Numbered from the stretch's first letter, positions 1 to 8,686 are shown. The stretch is DNA of 34,953 nt from Desulfovibrio sp. (GCA_031272715.1 JAISTH010000006.1:1-34953); one strand, 5' to 3'. Translations and numbers: made by a program. Notes: generated by a model from the letters alone, not told the origin.

Positions 1-142
1 GCAAATCCTGTCAAGACTCATATTCTATGAGACTCCATTTAATTTTTCATGTATCGTGATTTTTCTGTGACTGCAACACTCTTAAGTTTGGCTGGAATAA
101 ATTTTTGGATAAGCTCTTAATAGAGAAGTAGAGAATTATCGT
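1..142. other. AT-rich upstream flank, no gene seen
   Basis: This stretch is AT-rich like the following ORF. Stops occur in the frame that enters the ORF at 143, so that ORF does not simply continue from further upstream. No clear -35/-10 pair was found. The nearest purine-rich stretch before the ATG at 143 is a weak ribosome binding site. Confidence 0.4.
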
Positions 143-589
143 ATGGAAATTGATAATATTAAAAATGATGTTTTTCAAGGGCGCAAAAATAAATACTACA
201 AAAAAATCATTCCGATGTTCACATCAACACCACTTATACTAGAATTTTTCGGAGTTGACAAAGACGATAAAATACATGCATCGGAATTCATGCTTGGACT
301 TTCATGGCATACCATACAAAATATCATAGAAGGAAAACATCAGATTACATTTGATATACTTAAACGATTACCTGTACTAATTATTGATCCTATAGCAATA
401 TACGATAGTAGTAATGAAAATGAACAACCGACGATAGTTTTTATTCTAGATATTATTGATGTGCGTAATAGACCGGTAATAATGCCAATGCAATTAACTT
501 ATATTAATTGTGAAAATAAAAGAATACCAAACATAATCCTCAGTGTATATGGCTTAGGAAATGAAAAGATTAGTAACCCGGCAGCATAA
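143..589 (+). pseudogene. MuF C-terminal-like domain module, 5' fragment of a broken polyvalent protein gene
   Basis: The 148-residue product resembles the phage MuF C-terminal domain (MuF_C). It has the early TPLILEFFG motif, the RLPVLIIDPIAIYDS segment at about residues 75-90, and the ending VYG around residue 137. In phage and conjugative-element proteins this domain is normally one module inside a much larger polypeptide. Here it ends at a TAA at 587-589. The same frame then continues sensibly (QLMENARYINSNKWKNG) to an A8 run at 651-658, after which the family-like reading moves to another frame. The segment is strongly AT-rich, unlike the downstream peptidase part. I infer a decayed, horizontally acquired module. 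Assignment is from motif recall, not a search. It could instead be an expressed stand-alone small protein. Confidence 0.55.
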
Positions 590-636
590 CTATCACAGCA
601 ATTGATGGAGAATGCGAGATACATAAATTCTAACAA

Positions 637-2319
637 ATGGAAAAATGGGCAAAAAAAATTAAGAATGGCGCTATCGTTAATATTAAACCATATAACTATA
701 TCGTTGAAAATATTATTAAATACGATAATCTGCTTGAATACCGCAAAAACCATCCTGGTAGATATCAAGACGATGGAATACTGCGGGGCGAGGTCTCCTT
801 TGACACTCCTTCCGGCGCATCTCTCATCACGCTATACAAGGAGGCGGACGCGACGACTTTCCTCCACGAAAGCGGCCACGTCTATCTGGAGATGCTCCGC
901 GCTCTCGGTGCGCCCACGAACGCTAAAACGGAGGTGGCGCGACTGTGGCGGGACGTTGCATCCGTCCTCGGGATCGAGGGAGACCGGATCGACACGGCCC
1001 AGCACGAGGCCTGGGCGACATCCCTCGAGGCCTATTTCCTGCGCGGCAAGGCTCCCGCCCCGGGACTCAGGGGGGCCGTCGCCTCCTTCTCCGACTGGCT
1101 CCGGCCCATCTTCCGGACGTTCCCGGAAAGGACGAAAATGGTCAATGAGGCGCTTTTTCCGCTGTTCGACAGGCTCTTCGGGGAGGACGCACCCAAGGAG
1201 ACACGCCGGAACCTGCGTGCAATGCTGGCCGCATCGCTGTCACCTCTCGCGTCCCTTTTCGGCGGCCCTGCCCCGACCGGACCTGGCGACGACCCGCCCC
1301 GCAAGCCGGAATGCTCCCGGAACCCGCAGTTCCGGGAAATAAGCCGTGGCGTCCGGCAACTTCTCGAGACCGCCGGGGAGGACCCCGAGGTCGCCTGGGC
1401 GAACGGGATCCAGCTGGCGTCCTTCTATACGGCCATGGCCGGACGTTGCGAAGGGATCACGGCGAGACGCCTCCTCGACCTCTTCCCCATGGACATCCGC
1501 GGACGGAACGGCGTGCTCGTCAGCACCCGGGATTTTCCATTTTCGGAACTTGGTCCAGTTTCATCTGTAGAAGCGAACCGGAAGGACAAGTCCACGGCCG
1601 GATCCTGCTCGAACTCCCCCAACCCTCCGGCAGATGCCGAAAAAAACCGCGCCGTGCGGCCTGGAGCAGGGACGAAGAGACATGTTCCCGCAGACACATC
1701 GAACCATGTCCCTCCTGCGCCACGGCCTGCACCCGAGAGGGTTTCCCGCCCGACAGGCGGAAGCGCGGCCACGTCACGGAGGAACGCAGCTCGATCCGAT
1801 GTGCCGATGGAATCCCCCGCCCCTGAGGCGACTGCACGTCAGATGGACGGAAGCGAGACCACATCACGTAGGAGCGAAGCGGGACCCGGCATGCGGCCCG
1901 GGATGCGGGCTGCGGACGACTTCCGCGATGCTGCCGTCCCCGGCCGCCACGGGAACCGGGACGATGCCTGCGAGCCTTCGCCGCCGGCCTTTACAGCGGC
2001 CGAACTGGGGGATTTCCTGTGGGATCTGGATGCGACCAACATCAGGGAAATGGCCCGCCGCACCGGGGCGCTCCTCTCCGACGCCGACGGTTCGGACTTC
2101 CTCGATGCCCTGTCTGCGGCAATGTGCCAGGGCAAGGCATCGGAAGAGGGGATCTGTTCCGCGAATGCCGGGGATCCGTCGAGAGGGCGCTCCGTCTCGT
2201 GCTCGACACGTGCTGGCGGTTTGATCACGCCAACGGATCCCGCCCGGGACGCCGGCAAGTCCACGAGGAATGGGACCGTGTGCTGCACGCATGCCGGGAA
2301 TGGCTCTCGGAGGGGGTGA
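637..2319 (+). pseudogene. zincin-like metallopeptidase region of a polyvalent protein, frameshifted at both ends
   Basis: Counting from the ATG at 637, an HExxH zinc motif (HESGH, residues 77-81) sits in the phrase TTFLHESGHVYLEML. It is followed by an E/D-rich helix and a segment DWLRPIFRTFPERTKMVNEALFPLFDRLFG. This matches the zincin module found beside MuF_C in phage and plasmid polyvalent proteins. After about residue 310 the protein becomes low-complexity, with two imperfect repeats (GGSAATSRR and GSETTSRR). From about residue 505 the reading loses its protein-like look while frame +3 gains it, so a second frameshift is inferred near 2140-2200. The first roughly 45 codons are AT-rich and the rest is GC-rich. 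No intact start with a good ribosome binding site is visible. Non-functionality is inferred. Confidence 0.55.
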
Positions 2320-2516
2320 CGCTCGGGTTGCTGGAGCGTTTGGGGGATCGGGAGACGATGGCCAAGGCCGCCGCCGCCATGAACGATGTCGCGGAACGGC
2401 TCTCCGGGAGGGAATGCAGCGACGCGATCCGGGGCCCGGCGGAGGGTCTGCGCCGCCGGTCGGCTTGCGGGGAGGCCTGGATGGCGGAGGAAACGCCTCG
2501 CGGACCGCGCCCGTGA
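2140..2516 (+). pseudogene. C-terminal remnant of the zincin polyvalent gene in a third frame
   Basis: This frame reads DLFRECRGSVERALRLVL, then a helical stretch containing EEWDRVLHACREWLSEG and LGLLERLGDRETMAKAAAAM, and stops at 2514-2516. The upstream 637 frame is protein-like just before this point, so I read this as the displaced C-terminus of the same ancestral gene. No family is recognised for this part. The left boundary is approximate. Confidence 0.4.
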
Positions 2517-2970
2517 AACGCGTCCTGCGTGCATCGACGATGGTGGTTGACATGCGTCCGCAGGTGTCGGGAAAGGCGTTTGCCCTAGAAAAGAACGTGT
2601 ACGAATGTATTGGTGAAAACGATCATTTTACCAGCACAACCTTCACGCGACACTGGACCATTCCACGGGTACTTGACAAGGTGGAAGGTCGCCCCCGGAA
2701 CGCCCCCGTGCGTGCGCCGTCGCCGCCTCCGGGACGGCGCCCGTGCGGTCTCCGGGCGTTGGACAAGCCCCGGTCCTTGGTGTATGTAGCGAGGAAGCGG
2801 TCCGGATCGGCCGGCCCGCAGCCGATGTCCCCTCCCGGGGACATCGCCTTGTCGACGCGCACGGGAAGTCCGGACGCATCCCGGCCACGGGGCGATCCGC
2901 CTTCCGGAGGCCCTCCGGGGCGACCCGCCGCCTCCCATCGACCTTTTCCCGCACCATCTCCCCCGACCTC
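2517..2970. other. intergenic leader with two strong hairpins
   Basis: No gene is supported here. An imperfect inverted repeat at about 2610-2633 (GGTGAAAA ... TTTTACC) may end the upstream transcript. Downstream lie GCGCCGTC (2714-2721) with GACGGCGC (2733-2740), and a perfect 10-bp stem CGATGTCCCC (2823-2832) / GGGGACATCG (2837-2846) with a 4-base loop. A TTGACA at 2673-2678 lacks a recognisable -10. The open frame running back to 2743 from the radical SAM gene has no family-like sequence before the ATG at 2971. Confidence 0.5.
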
Positions 2971-5598
2971 ATGAGAAATCTCCTCCCTCTCCTGCCCCGC
3001 CCCAGTCGCTACGCCGGCATCGAGAACGGCGCCGTCGTCAAGGATCCGGGCAAGGTCCGCCTCCACGTCGCCTTCGCCTATCCCGACACCTACGAGGTCG
3101 GGATGTCGTATCTCGGCCAGAAGATCCTCTACGGCATCGTCAACGACGTCGACCGCTGGTGGGCCGAGCGGGTCATGGCCCCGGACGTCGATGCCGCCGA
3201 AATCCTCCGCCGCCACGGTGCGCCCCTGTGCACCCTGGAGTCCGACACCCCCCTCGGGAAACTCGACTGCCTGGCCTTCTCGATGACCCACGAACTGGCC
3301 TGCACCAACGTCCTGCTCATGCTGGACCTTGCGGGGATACCCCTCCGCACGGCGGATCGCAGCCAGGATCTCGCCGCCTGCCCCCTGGTCGTGACCGGAG
3401 GCGGGGCCCTGCCAAGCGCCGAGCATCTGGCCCCCTTCATGGACCTGATGGTGCTGGGGGACGGGGAACGGGCCATCGTGGATCTCCTGGCGCTGCTTGA
3501 GCGGCGCAAGGCCGCGGGGGGCACCCGGAACGCCCTGCTGGAGGAGGCCGCGGGCATCCCGGGGGTGTACGTGCCCTCCCTCTTCAAGCCGGGCCCCGAC
3601 GGCGTCCCGGTCCCGATCCGGAAAGGCCTGCCGAGGCCCACCCGGCGCATCGTCCCGGACCTGGACGAGGCCCCCTATCCCACCCAGCAGGTGACGCCCC
3701 TCGGCACCGTCCACAACAGGCTGTCCATAGAGATAGCCCGGGGATGCACCCGGGGGTGCCGCTTCTGCCACGCCGGCATGGTCTACCGTCCCGTCCGGGA
3801 GCGCACCCCCCAGGAGATAGCCATCCTGCTCAGGCAGTGCCTCCGGAACACGGGCTTCGACGAGATATCCTTCCTCTCCCTCAGCGCGGGGGACTACTCG
3901 GCGCTGAAGACCGTGTGCCTCGCGGCGATGGACCGGTGTTCCCGGGAGCAGGTGGCCCTCTCCCTGCCCTCCCTGAGGGTGGGGACCATCGACGACGGGA
4001 TCATGGAACTGATGGCGGACATCCGCCGCACGGGCGTCACCCTCGCCCCCGAGGCGGGAACGGCGCGCCTGCGGGACGTCATCAACAAGGGCGTGACCGA
4101 GGAGGAGCTTCTCCTGCACTGCGAGAAGCTCCTCGAGCACGGCTGGCGGCAGGTGAAGCTGTATTTCATGATAGGGTTGCCCACGGAGACGGACGAGGAT
4201 CTGGCGGCCATCGCGGACCTCTGCCGCAAGGTGCGGGACGTGGCGGGCCGGGGCGGGCCGAAGCTCCAGGTGACCGCATCCCTTTCCCCCTTCGTGCCCA
4301 AGCCCTTCACCCCCTTCCAGTGGGAGGCGCAGATAGGCCTTGCGGAGATGCGGCGACGGATCGACGTGGTGCTGGACACGTTCAGGGGCCAGAAGATGCT
4401 GAAGCCGCGATGGCACGATCCCGAGGCCAGCCATCTCGAGGGGATACTGTCCCGGGCGGACCGCAGGCTGGCGGACGTGGTGGAAAGCGCCTACCGCAAG
4501 GGGGCCGTCTTCTGCAGCTGGGCGGAGAGCTTCACCCTCGCCCCGTGGCTGGAGGCCATGAAGGAGGCGGGGCTGGATCCCGACGCCTACACCGGGGCCA
4601 GGGACGTCGACGGGCCTCTGCCCTGGGACCATCTCGAGGCCGGCATCGACACGGATTTCCTGCGCCGGGAGCGCAAGAAGGCCCTCGCCGGGAAGACGAC
4701 CCGGGACTGCCGGGACGGGACCTGCAACAAGTGCGGGGCCTGCGACACTCCCGCCGGGCCGTCCCGCCTCGTCTCGGAGGGCCCCTGCGTCATGCGCGTC
4801 GCCCTGCGGAAGCGGGACCAGGAGGCCCATGGCCCCGGGCGGGACGAAGAGGGTCGGCTCGTCTGCCGTCCCGGTGGCAAGCCCCCCCAGATCGCCCCCC
4901 ATCTCACGGCCAAGGCGGTCATGTATCGCGTCTGGCACACCAAGACGGGCGGCTGCGCCTACCTGAGCCAGCTGGAGCTGCAGCAGGTGCTGGACAGGGC
5001 CCTGCGCCGCGCCGGGATACCCATGGCCTTCTCCCAGGGTTTCCATCCCCTGCCCCTGGTCTCCTTCGGCAGGGCCCTCCCCGTGGGGGTGGAGAGCCGG
5101 GCGGAGTGGTTCTCCATCACCCTCCACAGGGCCGTGATCGCCAAGGACGTCTCCGAGGCCCTCGGCCCCTGTCTGCCCCCCGGGATGGACGTCCTGAAGG
5201 TAGAATTCGTGGACAACGTGCGGCGCAACGAGCAGTCCATCGCCGAGACCTTCCTCGTGGCCATGTCCACCGCTGAGGACAACGCGAGAGCCGCGGAACT
5301 GTTCGCGGCCTTCGCGGCGGCCTCCGGCCATCCCTACCTGCAGACCACGAAGCACGGCTTCCGCTCCGTCGACATCCGCCCGCTCCTGAAATCCTGGGAC
5401 ACGGTGGACGCTGCGACGGAACCCGGGGATCGGGAAGGGAGGCTCGTGACCTTCGTCGCCGACTGGGTGAAGGGGTATCTCTCGCCCCTGGCCCTGTGCC
5501 TCGAGGTGCTGAAGGACATGGGGGACGAGGCGACCCTGAAGGCGAAGCTCTCCCTGACCAAGACGTCCCAGATCTTCGCCTCGGGCGTGCGGCCCTGA
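2971..5598 (+). CDS. TIGR03960-type radical SAM protein fused to a DUF2344 domain
   Basis: The 875-residue protein has three parts. An N-terminal cobalamin-binding-like region starts at MRNLLPLLPRPSRYAG and contains FAYPDTYEVGMSYLG. A radical SAM core has the 4Fe-4S ligands C259, C263 and C266 in CTRGCRFC. A C-terminal DUF2344 region contains YLSQLELQQVLDRALRRAGI and FSQGFHPLPLVSFG. A small CxxCxxC cluster (CNKCGAC) lies between them. This fusion is known as an uncharacterised rSAM family (TIGR03960 followed by TIGR03936); in other lineages the two parts are separate genes. The catalytic core looks intact, but substrate and reaction are unknown to me. I chose the start at 2971 because homology begins at that methionine, although the frame is open further upstream. 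The next gene starts 4 bases after the stop, so the two probably share a transcript. Confidence 0.9.
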   Translation: MRNLLPLLPRPSRYAGIENGAVVKDPGKVRLHVAFAYPDTYEVGMSYLGQKILYGIVNDVDRWWAERVMAPDVDAAEILRRHGAPLCTLESDTPLGKLDCLAFSMTHELACTNVLLMLDLAGIPLRTADRSQDLAACPLVVTGGGALPSAEHLAPFMDLMVLGDGERAIVDLLALLERRKAAGGTRNALLEEAAGIPGVYVPSLFKPGPDGVPVPIRKGLPRPTRRIVPDLDEAPYPTQQVTPLGTVHNRLSIEIARGCTRGCRFCHAGMVYRPVRERTPQEIAILLRQCLRNTGFDEISFLSLSAGDYSALKTVCLAAMDRCSREQVALSLPSLRVGTIDDGIMELMADIRRTGVTLAPEAGTARLRDVINKGVTEEELLLHCEKLLEHGWRQVKLYFMIGLPTETDEDLAAIADLCRKVRDVAGRGGPKLQVTASLSPFVPKPFTPFQWEAQIGLAEMRRRIDVVLDTFRGQKMLKPRWHDPEASHLEGILSRADRRLADVVESAYRKGAVFCSWAESFTLAPWLEAMKEAGLDPDAYTGARDVDGPLPWDHLEAGIDTDFLRRERKKALAGKTTRDCRDGTCNKCGACDTPAGPSRLVSEGPCVMRVALRKRDQEAHGPGRDEEGRLVCRPGGKPPQIAPHLTAKAVMYRVWHTKTGGCAYLSQLELQQVLDRALRRAGIPMAFSQGFHPLPLVSFGRALPVGVESRAEWFSITLHRAVIAKDVSEALGPCLPPGMDVLKVEFVDNVRRNEQSIAETFLVAMSTAEDNARAAELFAAFAAASGHPYLQTTKHGFRSVDIRPLLKSWDTVDAATEPGDREGRLVTFVADWVKGYLSPLALCLEVLKDMGDEATLKAKLSLTKTSQIFASGVRP

Positions 5599-5602
5599 CG
5601 CC

Positions 5603-6235
5603 GTGGCCCGGGCCCGCACCGACGCCTGGCTCTTCTTCGGGGACTCCGTCACCCTCGGGGTCAACGACCATGCCGTCCTCGGCGGCTGGACGAGCCGTCT
5701 GGTCCTCGGAGCCCGGGACATGGGGCTGTGCCGCATCCCCCCGGACACCCTCTACAATCTGGCCGCCCGGCGGCAGACCGCGGGGGCCGTGGCGCACCGG
5801 TGGCGAGGTGAGATGGCGTCCCGGGAGATGCCGGGATTCGCGCCGCGGCTCGCCTTCTGTCTGGGCGTCGTGGACGTCGTGGCGCCGGGCGGCGGGGAGC
5901 CGGTCCCCCTCGAGACGACCATGGGGGATGTCGCGGCGATCCTCGAAGAGGCGGTGAGCCTGGCCCCGACCCTACTGGTCGCTCCGCCCCCGGTGGCGCG
6001 TGCCGCGACCCTTGCGGGACTGCGGACCCTGAGGGACGCCCAGGCCGAGGTCTGCACGCGGCTGGGGGTCCCCTTCGCCGATGTCCAGGACGCCCTCGCC
6101 GCATCCCCCGAATACATGGACGACCTTTCCGACGGGCTGCACCCGGGTCCGGCGGGCTGCGCGCTGATGGCGCGGCTGCTGCTGGAGATCCCCTGCGTGC
6201 GGGAGTTCCTGCGCACCGTGCCCCGCGAGACCTGA
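5603..6235 (+). CDS. SGNH/GDSL-family hydrolase
   Basis: The 210-residue protein starts with GTG at 5603, 4 bases after the radical SAM stop. It carries the block I GDS nucleophile motif near its start (G13-D14-S15 in FFGDSVTLG). The block V Asp-His pair is D177/H180 in SDGLHPG, followed by the usual GCALMARLLL helix. Between them, the place where SGNH enzymes have GxND reads LGVVD, so the block III Asn appears replaced. No signal peptide is visible, so a cytoplasmic esterase or lipase-like enzyme is likely. Substrate is unknown. Translational coupling to the radical SAM gene is inferred from spacing. No terminator with a T-run follows. Confidence 0.8.
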   Translation: MARARTDAWLFFGDSVTLGVNDHAVLGGWTSRLVLGARDMGLCRIPPDTLYNLAARRQTAGAVAHRWRGEMASREMPGFAPRLAFCLGVVDVVAPGGGEPVPLETTMGDVAAILEEAVSLAPTLLVAPPPVARAATLAGLRTLRDAQAEVCTRLGVPFADVQDALAASPEYMDDLSDGLHPGPAGCALMARLLLEIPCVREFLRTVPRET

Positions 6236-6577
6236 TCCCCTTTCCTCCTCCGGTTCCGATCCTTTTCCCGCCTCCGAAGCGGCCCCGAGGGGGTTCGCGG
6301 TCAATCGGCCGCGGCCTGCAGCGCTCTCGGCCAATGCGCCGCAAATGCGGCATGCATCGAAAAAGTCTGGAGAATGTTTAAAACCTGCAACCCCTTGTGC
6401 CGCGGCCGCAGCGTGCCGCAAGGAGCGCACTGCCGTGCAGGGCATCCACCCCGCACACGGCATCGTCACCCCCCGTTCCCGCGACCTCAAGGATAGGTCC
6501 TCATGTCGTCCCAGCCGCCATGGGGGCCGCATCCCGAAAAAAAATCCCCACACTGGCACTTTTTTTATATCGAGGTG

Positions 6578-6675
6578 TTGACAATTGTGGAAAAAACATT
6601 ATATTGAGTCGTGCCAAGCCCGCCGCACCGTGTTCCACCCCCCTGGGCACGGTCCGCCGACGCGGCGGGCTTGGC
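6578..6675 (+). ncRNA. promoter plus hairpin RNA module 1 (C-run apical loop)
   Basis: A TTGACA at 6578-6583 is spaced 16 bases from TATATT at 6600-6605, placing +1 near 6612. An A8 tract and a T7 tract lie just upstream. The predicted transcript begins directly with a nested hairpin. The outer stem GCCAAGCCCGCCGC (6613-6626) pairs perfectly with 6662-6675. An inner stem ACCGTG (6627-6632) pairs with CACGGT (6648-6653). CCA/TGG then closes an apical loop of six C. No poly-U terminator is visible. Modules 2 and 3 have different arm sequences but the same plan, which suggests an RNA selected for structure. Transcription is inferred. Confidence 0.55.
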
Positions 6676-6731
6676 CTCGCCAACCCTGCCAATTCATCCG
6701 GCGTCTCCCGACCGCGGAGGAGGCGTCCGCA

Positions 6732-6776
6732 GCGGGGGGCGGGCGGTCACCCCCCCCCCATACGCCCGTCTCCCCG
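6732..6776 (+). ncRNA. second C-run hairpin downstream of module 1
   Basis: GCGGGG (6732-6737) pairs with CCCCGC (6771-6776), and CGGGCG (6740-6745) pairs with CGCCCG (6762-6767). The apical loop contains nine C (6750-6758). It lies 56 bases after the end of module 1 and could be part of the same transcript. It may also be chance pairing in GC-rich DNA. Confidence 0.3.
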
Positions 6777-6964
6777 CCCAAATCACCCGACAGCCAAGCG
6801 CCCCAGTCTCGCATCGGTCTCCGGACGGATGCGGGGCTGCTGTCGGGCATGCCCGGCACGATGGAAGGGGCGGCGGGCCTTGTGGACGACGGTTTCACGG
6901 GCTGAGAGATCGCCATCGAATGCGGGATCGGGGGCGTGGGCCAATGGTCTGGATGGTTTCCAAG

Positions 6965-7055
6965 CCGCCTCCATGGCCGAGAATCAGGTCGGCCATGTCC
7001 CGGGAAGCTCATACCTCAAAAAAAAATGCTTTTATTTCATTTTTTTCTGTTGACA
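6965..7055 (+). repeat. upstream promoter block, copy A
   Basis: The block starts with CCGCCTCCATGGCC (6965-6978), passes an A9-type tract and ends TTTCATTTTTTTCTGTTGACA at 7055 (last bases of a shared AT-rich stretch). The same start and end motifs occur in copy B at 8244-8334 with exactly the same spacing. The two blocks are therefore paralogous without gaps, although the middle has diverged. Confidence 0.6.
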
Positions 7056-7158
7056 TGCAGAACGTCAGGCTGTACCTTGCTTCCACCGGCGGCCTCCAAC
7101 GTCATCACCCGTACGCACCCCCCTGCGTTGCGGGTTCGGCAAGCGTTGAGGCCGCCGG
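7050..7158 (+). ncRNA. promoter plus hairpin RNA module 2 (C-run apical loop)
   Basis: TTGACA at 7050-7055 and TACCTT at 7073-7078 (17-base spacer) place +1 near 7085. The left arm CCGGCGGCCTCCAACG (7086-7101) pairs with CGTTGAGGCCGCCGG (7144-7158) with one bulged base. Inside, ACCCG (7107-7111) pairs with CGGGT (7131-7135), and CGCA (7114-7117) with TGCG (7124-7127). They enclose an apical loop of exactly six C (7118-7123). TTTT follows shortly after the stem, so it could alternatively act as a weak terminator. The -10 is poor. Confidence 0.5.
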
Positions 7159-7690
7159 CATCGTTTTCCCCGCCCCCTTCCCTCCGTCGCGACCCTGGCC
7201 GTCCCGGGGGCGCGACGCCTTCCTCTCCCCCGCCTCGCAAGGACAGTCGCGACTGAAGAGGCGCACCGTGACACGTGACGCCTGGCCGCGCCAAGGGGGC
7301 CAGCGGCCGATGCGGACCGCGTGCGCTGGACGCGTGTGCGCCATTGCTGCAAAGGGAGTCGTTGCCGCAGAGGGAGTCCGGCAAGGAGATCCCGTTGTCG
7401 AACCGAGGGCAGAGACGGCCGGCGTGACGCGGCATGGCCGCATGGGGATCGAGGAACCAACGGGCGGAGGGACGTGCCTAGGTCTGGATGTGAACGATGT
7501 CTGGAAGGGAAGACGTGGCCAGATTGCCCCGCCAGGCGTTCTCCGCTTGCGTCAGGGCTTGGGGGCGGACGCAGCGACATCCCGGAGACGATGGCGAAGA
7601 TGCCTCGGCAGGTTCCGCGGATGGGGACACGGAGAGCCATGTGCAGGCCCCTGGCCATCCGTCCCGACATGAGGCCACGACGATTCCCGG

Positions 7691-7732
7691 CCTGACGATC
7701 CTCGGGACGACCCTGCGCAAAATATATGCCAC
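7691..7732. repeat. diverged direct repeat, copy 1
   Basis: CCTGACG..CTCGGGACGACC at 7691-7717 runs straight into GCGCAAAATATATGCCAC at 7715-7732. Both parts recur downstream at 7785-7861. No function is recognised. The ATATATG core is an AT patch in GC-rich DNA. Confidence 0.5.
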
Positions 7733-7784
7733 AGTCCCTCGAATTGCGGCCTCGCGCTCCCTCCAACCTCACGATGCGTCACCG

Positions 7785-7861
7785 CCTGACGGTTCCCGGG
7801 ACGACCCTGCGATTGCCCCAATGCCCATATGCGCCACGGCCCGGCGCAAGATATATGCCAC
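7785..7861. repeat. diverged direct repeat, copy 2
   Basis: The first half (7785-7811) matches 7691-7717 with three differences. The second half GCGCAAGATATATGCCAC (7844-7861) matches 7715-7732 with one difference. In this copy the halves are separated by about 32 extra bases. Confidence 0.5.
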
Positions 7862-8243
7862 CCCCCTCGCATCCAGGCCCGTGGCCCTGCAGATGGCGGT
7901 TTTCCTGCGTATGCCGGTCTCCGTGGGGGCAAATTCCCCACATCATGAGTTAATTGTAAAGCAATAATAGACTTTATCGACAGAAAATTTTATTCCGACT
8001 CCTCCCCTCCCTCCCCCACCCGAGGGTCCCGAAACGCCGAAGAGCCGCGCCATCCGCGCCTCCATGGCCGATGCGACAGGCCGCCCGTCCACATGCACAC
8101 CGTTCCCGGCCCCACATCGATGGATCTCCCTCCGCGCCCTGATTGCAGCGGTCCTGCGGCCTTCACGGCCCGTCCCACGCCGGGACGCCGGCACTCCCGG
8201 GGACTGGACGGAGGGCATTCCCCTCTCCACGATACCACGGAAT

Positions 8244-8334
8244 CCGCCTCCATGGCCATTGGAAGACACTTGGGGAACCCTGGAATCACACATGGCAAAA
8301 AAACATCAAATTATTTCATTTTTTTCTGTTGACA
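8244..8334 (+). repeat. upstream promoter block, copy B
   Basis: This is a paralogue of 6965-7055. CCGCCTCCATGGCC (8244-8257) is followed 71 bases later by TTGACA (8329-8334), the same distance as in copy A. The last 27 or so bases before TTGACATGC are nearly identical to copy A, and an A7 tract precedes them. Confidence 0.6.
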
Positions 8335-8436
8335 TGCGTTTCGACGGCCTGTATGCTCTTCACATCGGCGGCCGTCAACGGCCCCCTCCTGGACATACCC
8401 CCAATGATTCCAGACCGTGTCCGTTGACGGCCGCCG
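8329..8436 (+). ncRNA. promoter plus hairpin RNA module 3 (C-run apical loop)
   Basis: TTGACA at 8329-8334 and TATGCT at 8352-8357 (17-base spacer) place +1 near 8364. The left arm CGGCGGCCGTCAACGG (8366-8381) pairs perfectly over 16 bp with 8421-8436. Inside, CTGGA and CAT pair with ATG and TCCAG, leaving an apical loop ACCCCCA. A further 8-bp stem CATCCGGG (8448-8455) / CCCGGATG (8467-8474) follows. The BapA-prefix-like gene at 8687 begins about 323 nt downstream, so this may be its 5' leader rather than an independent RNA. Confidence 0.55.
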
Positions 8437-8686
8437 AAGCCTTCTTCCATCCGGGAGGCGATCGCGCCCGGATGCGGGCGAGTGTGGCAGACTGTCAGGA
8501 GTCGTCTAGACTCGTATCCCCCGCAGATGCCGCCGCTCGTCATAGTGCCGCTCCATCCCGCATCTGGAGCGGCATCCTCGCCGCGGCCCCCGGGTCCCTT
8601 GCCCCGGGGCGCGCCGCGGCATGCCGGGGCGACCGGACATCGCCGGTCTTGAGCCATAGTGCGTCACCACGATCTGGAGATGACCA

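Larger units (their letters stand above)
6236..8686. other. 2.4-kb gene-free region holding promoter-hairpin modules
   Basis: No open frame here shows family-like protein sequence. The frames present are the long open frames expected of very GC-rich DNA. Short A/T-rich islands at about 6536-6605, 7016-7055, 7950-7990 and 8297-8335 interrupt it. Three of these are UP-element-like A-tract/T-tract stretches leading into TTGACA promoters, and each is followed by a long hairpin (listed separately). The AT island at 7950-7990 has no clear promoter. A 12-bp palindrome CAGTCGCGACTG lies at 7242-7253. Two diverged direct repeats lie at 7691-7861. Confidence 0.6.

Noticed and set aside
2673..2678. TTGACA as a further promoter-hairpin module
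   Set aside because: No -10 box at the right spacing and no hairpin at the expected +1.
2623..5748. 1041-residue minus-strand frame over the radical SAM gene
   Set aside because: It is a shadow of the radical SAM gene, which has intact catalytic motifs on the plus strand.
6578..8436. Retron or group II intron RNA
   Set aside because: Long stems resemble structured RNA parts of such elements, but there is no reverse transcriptase in the window.
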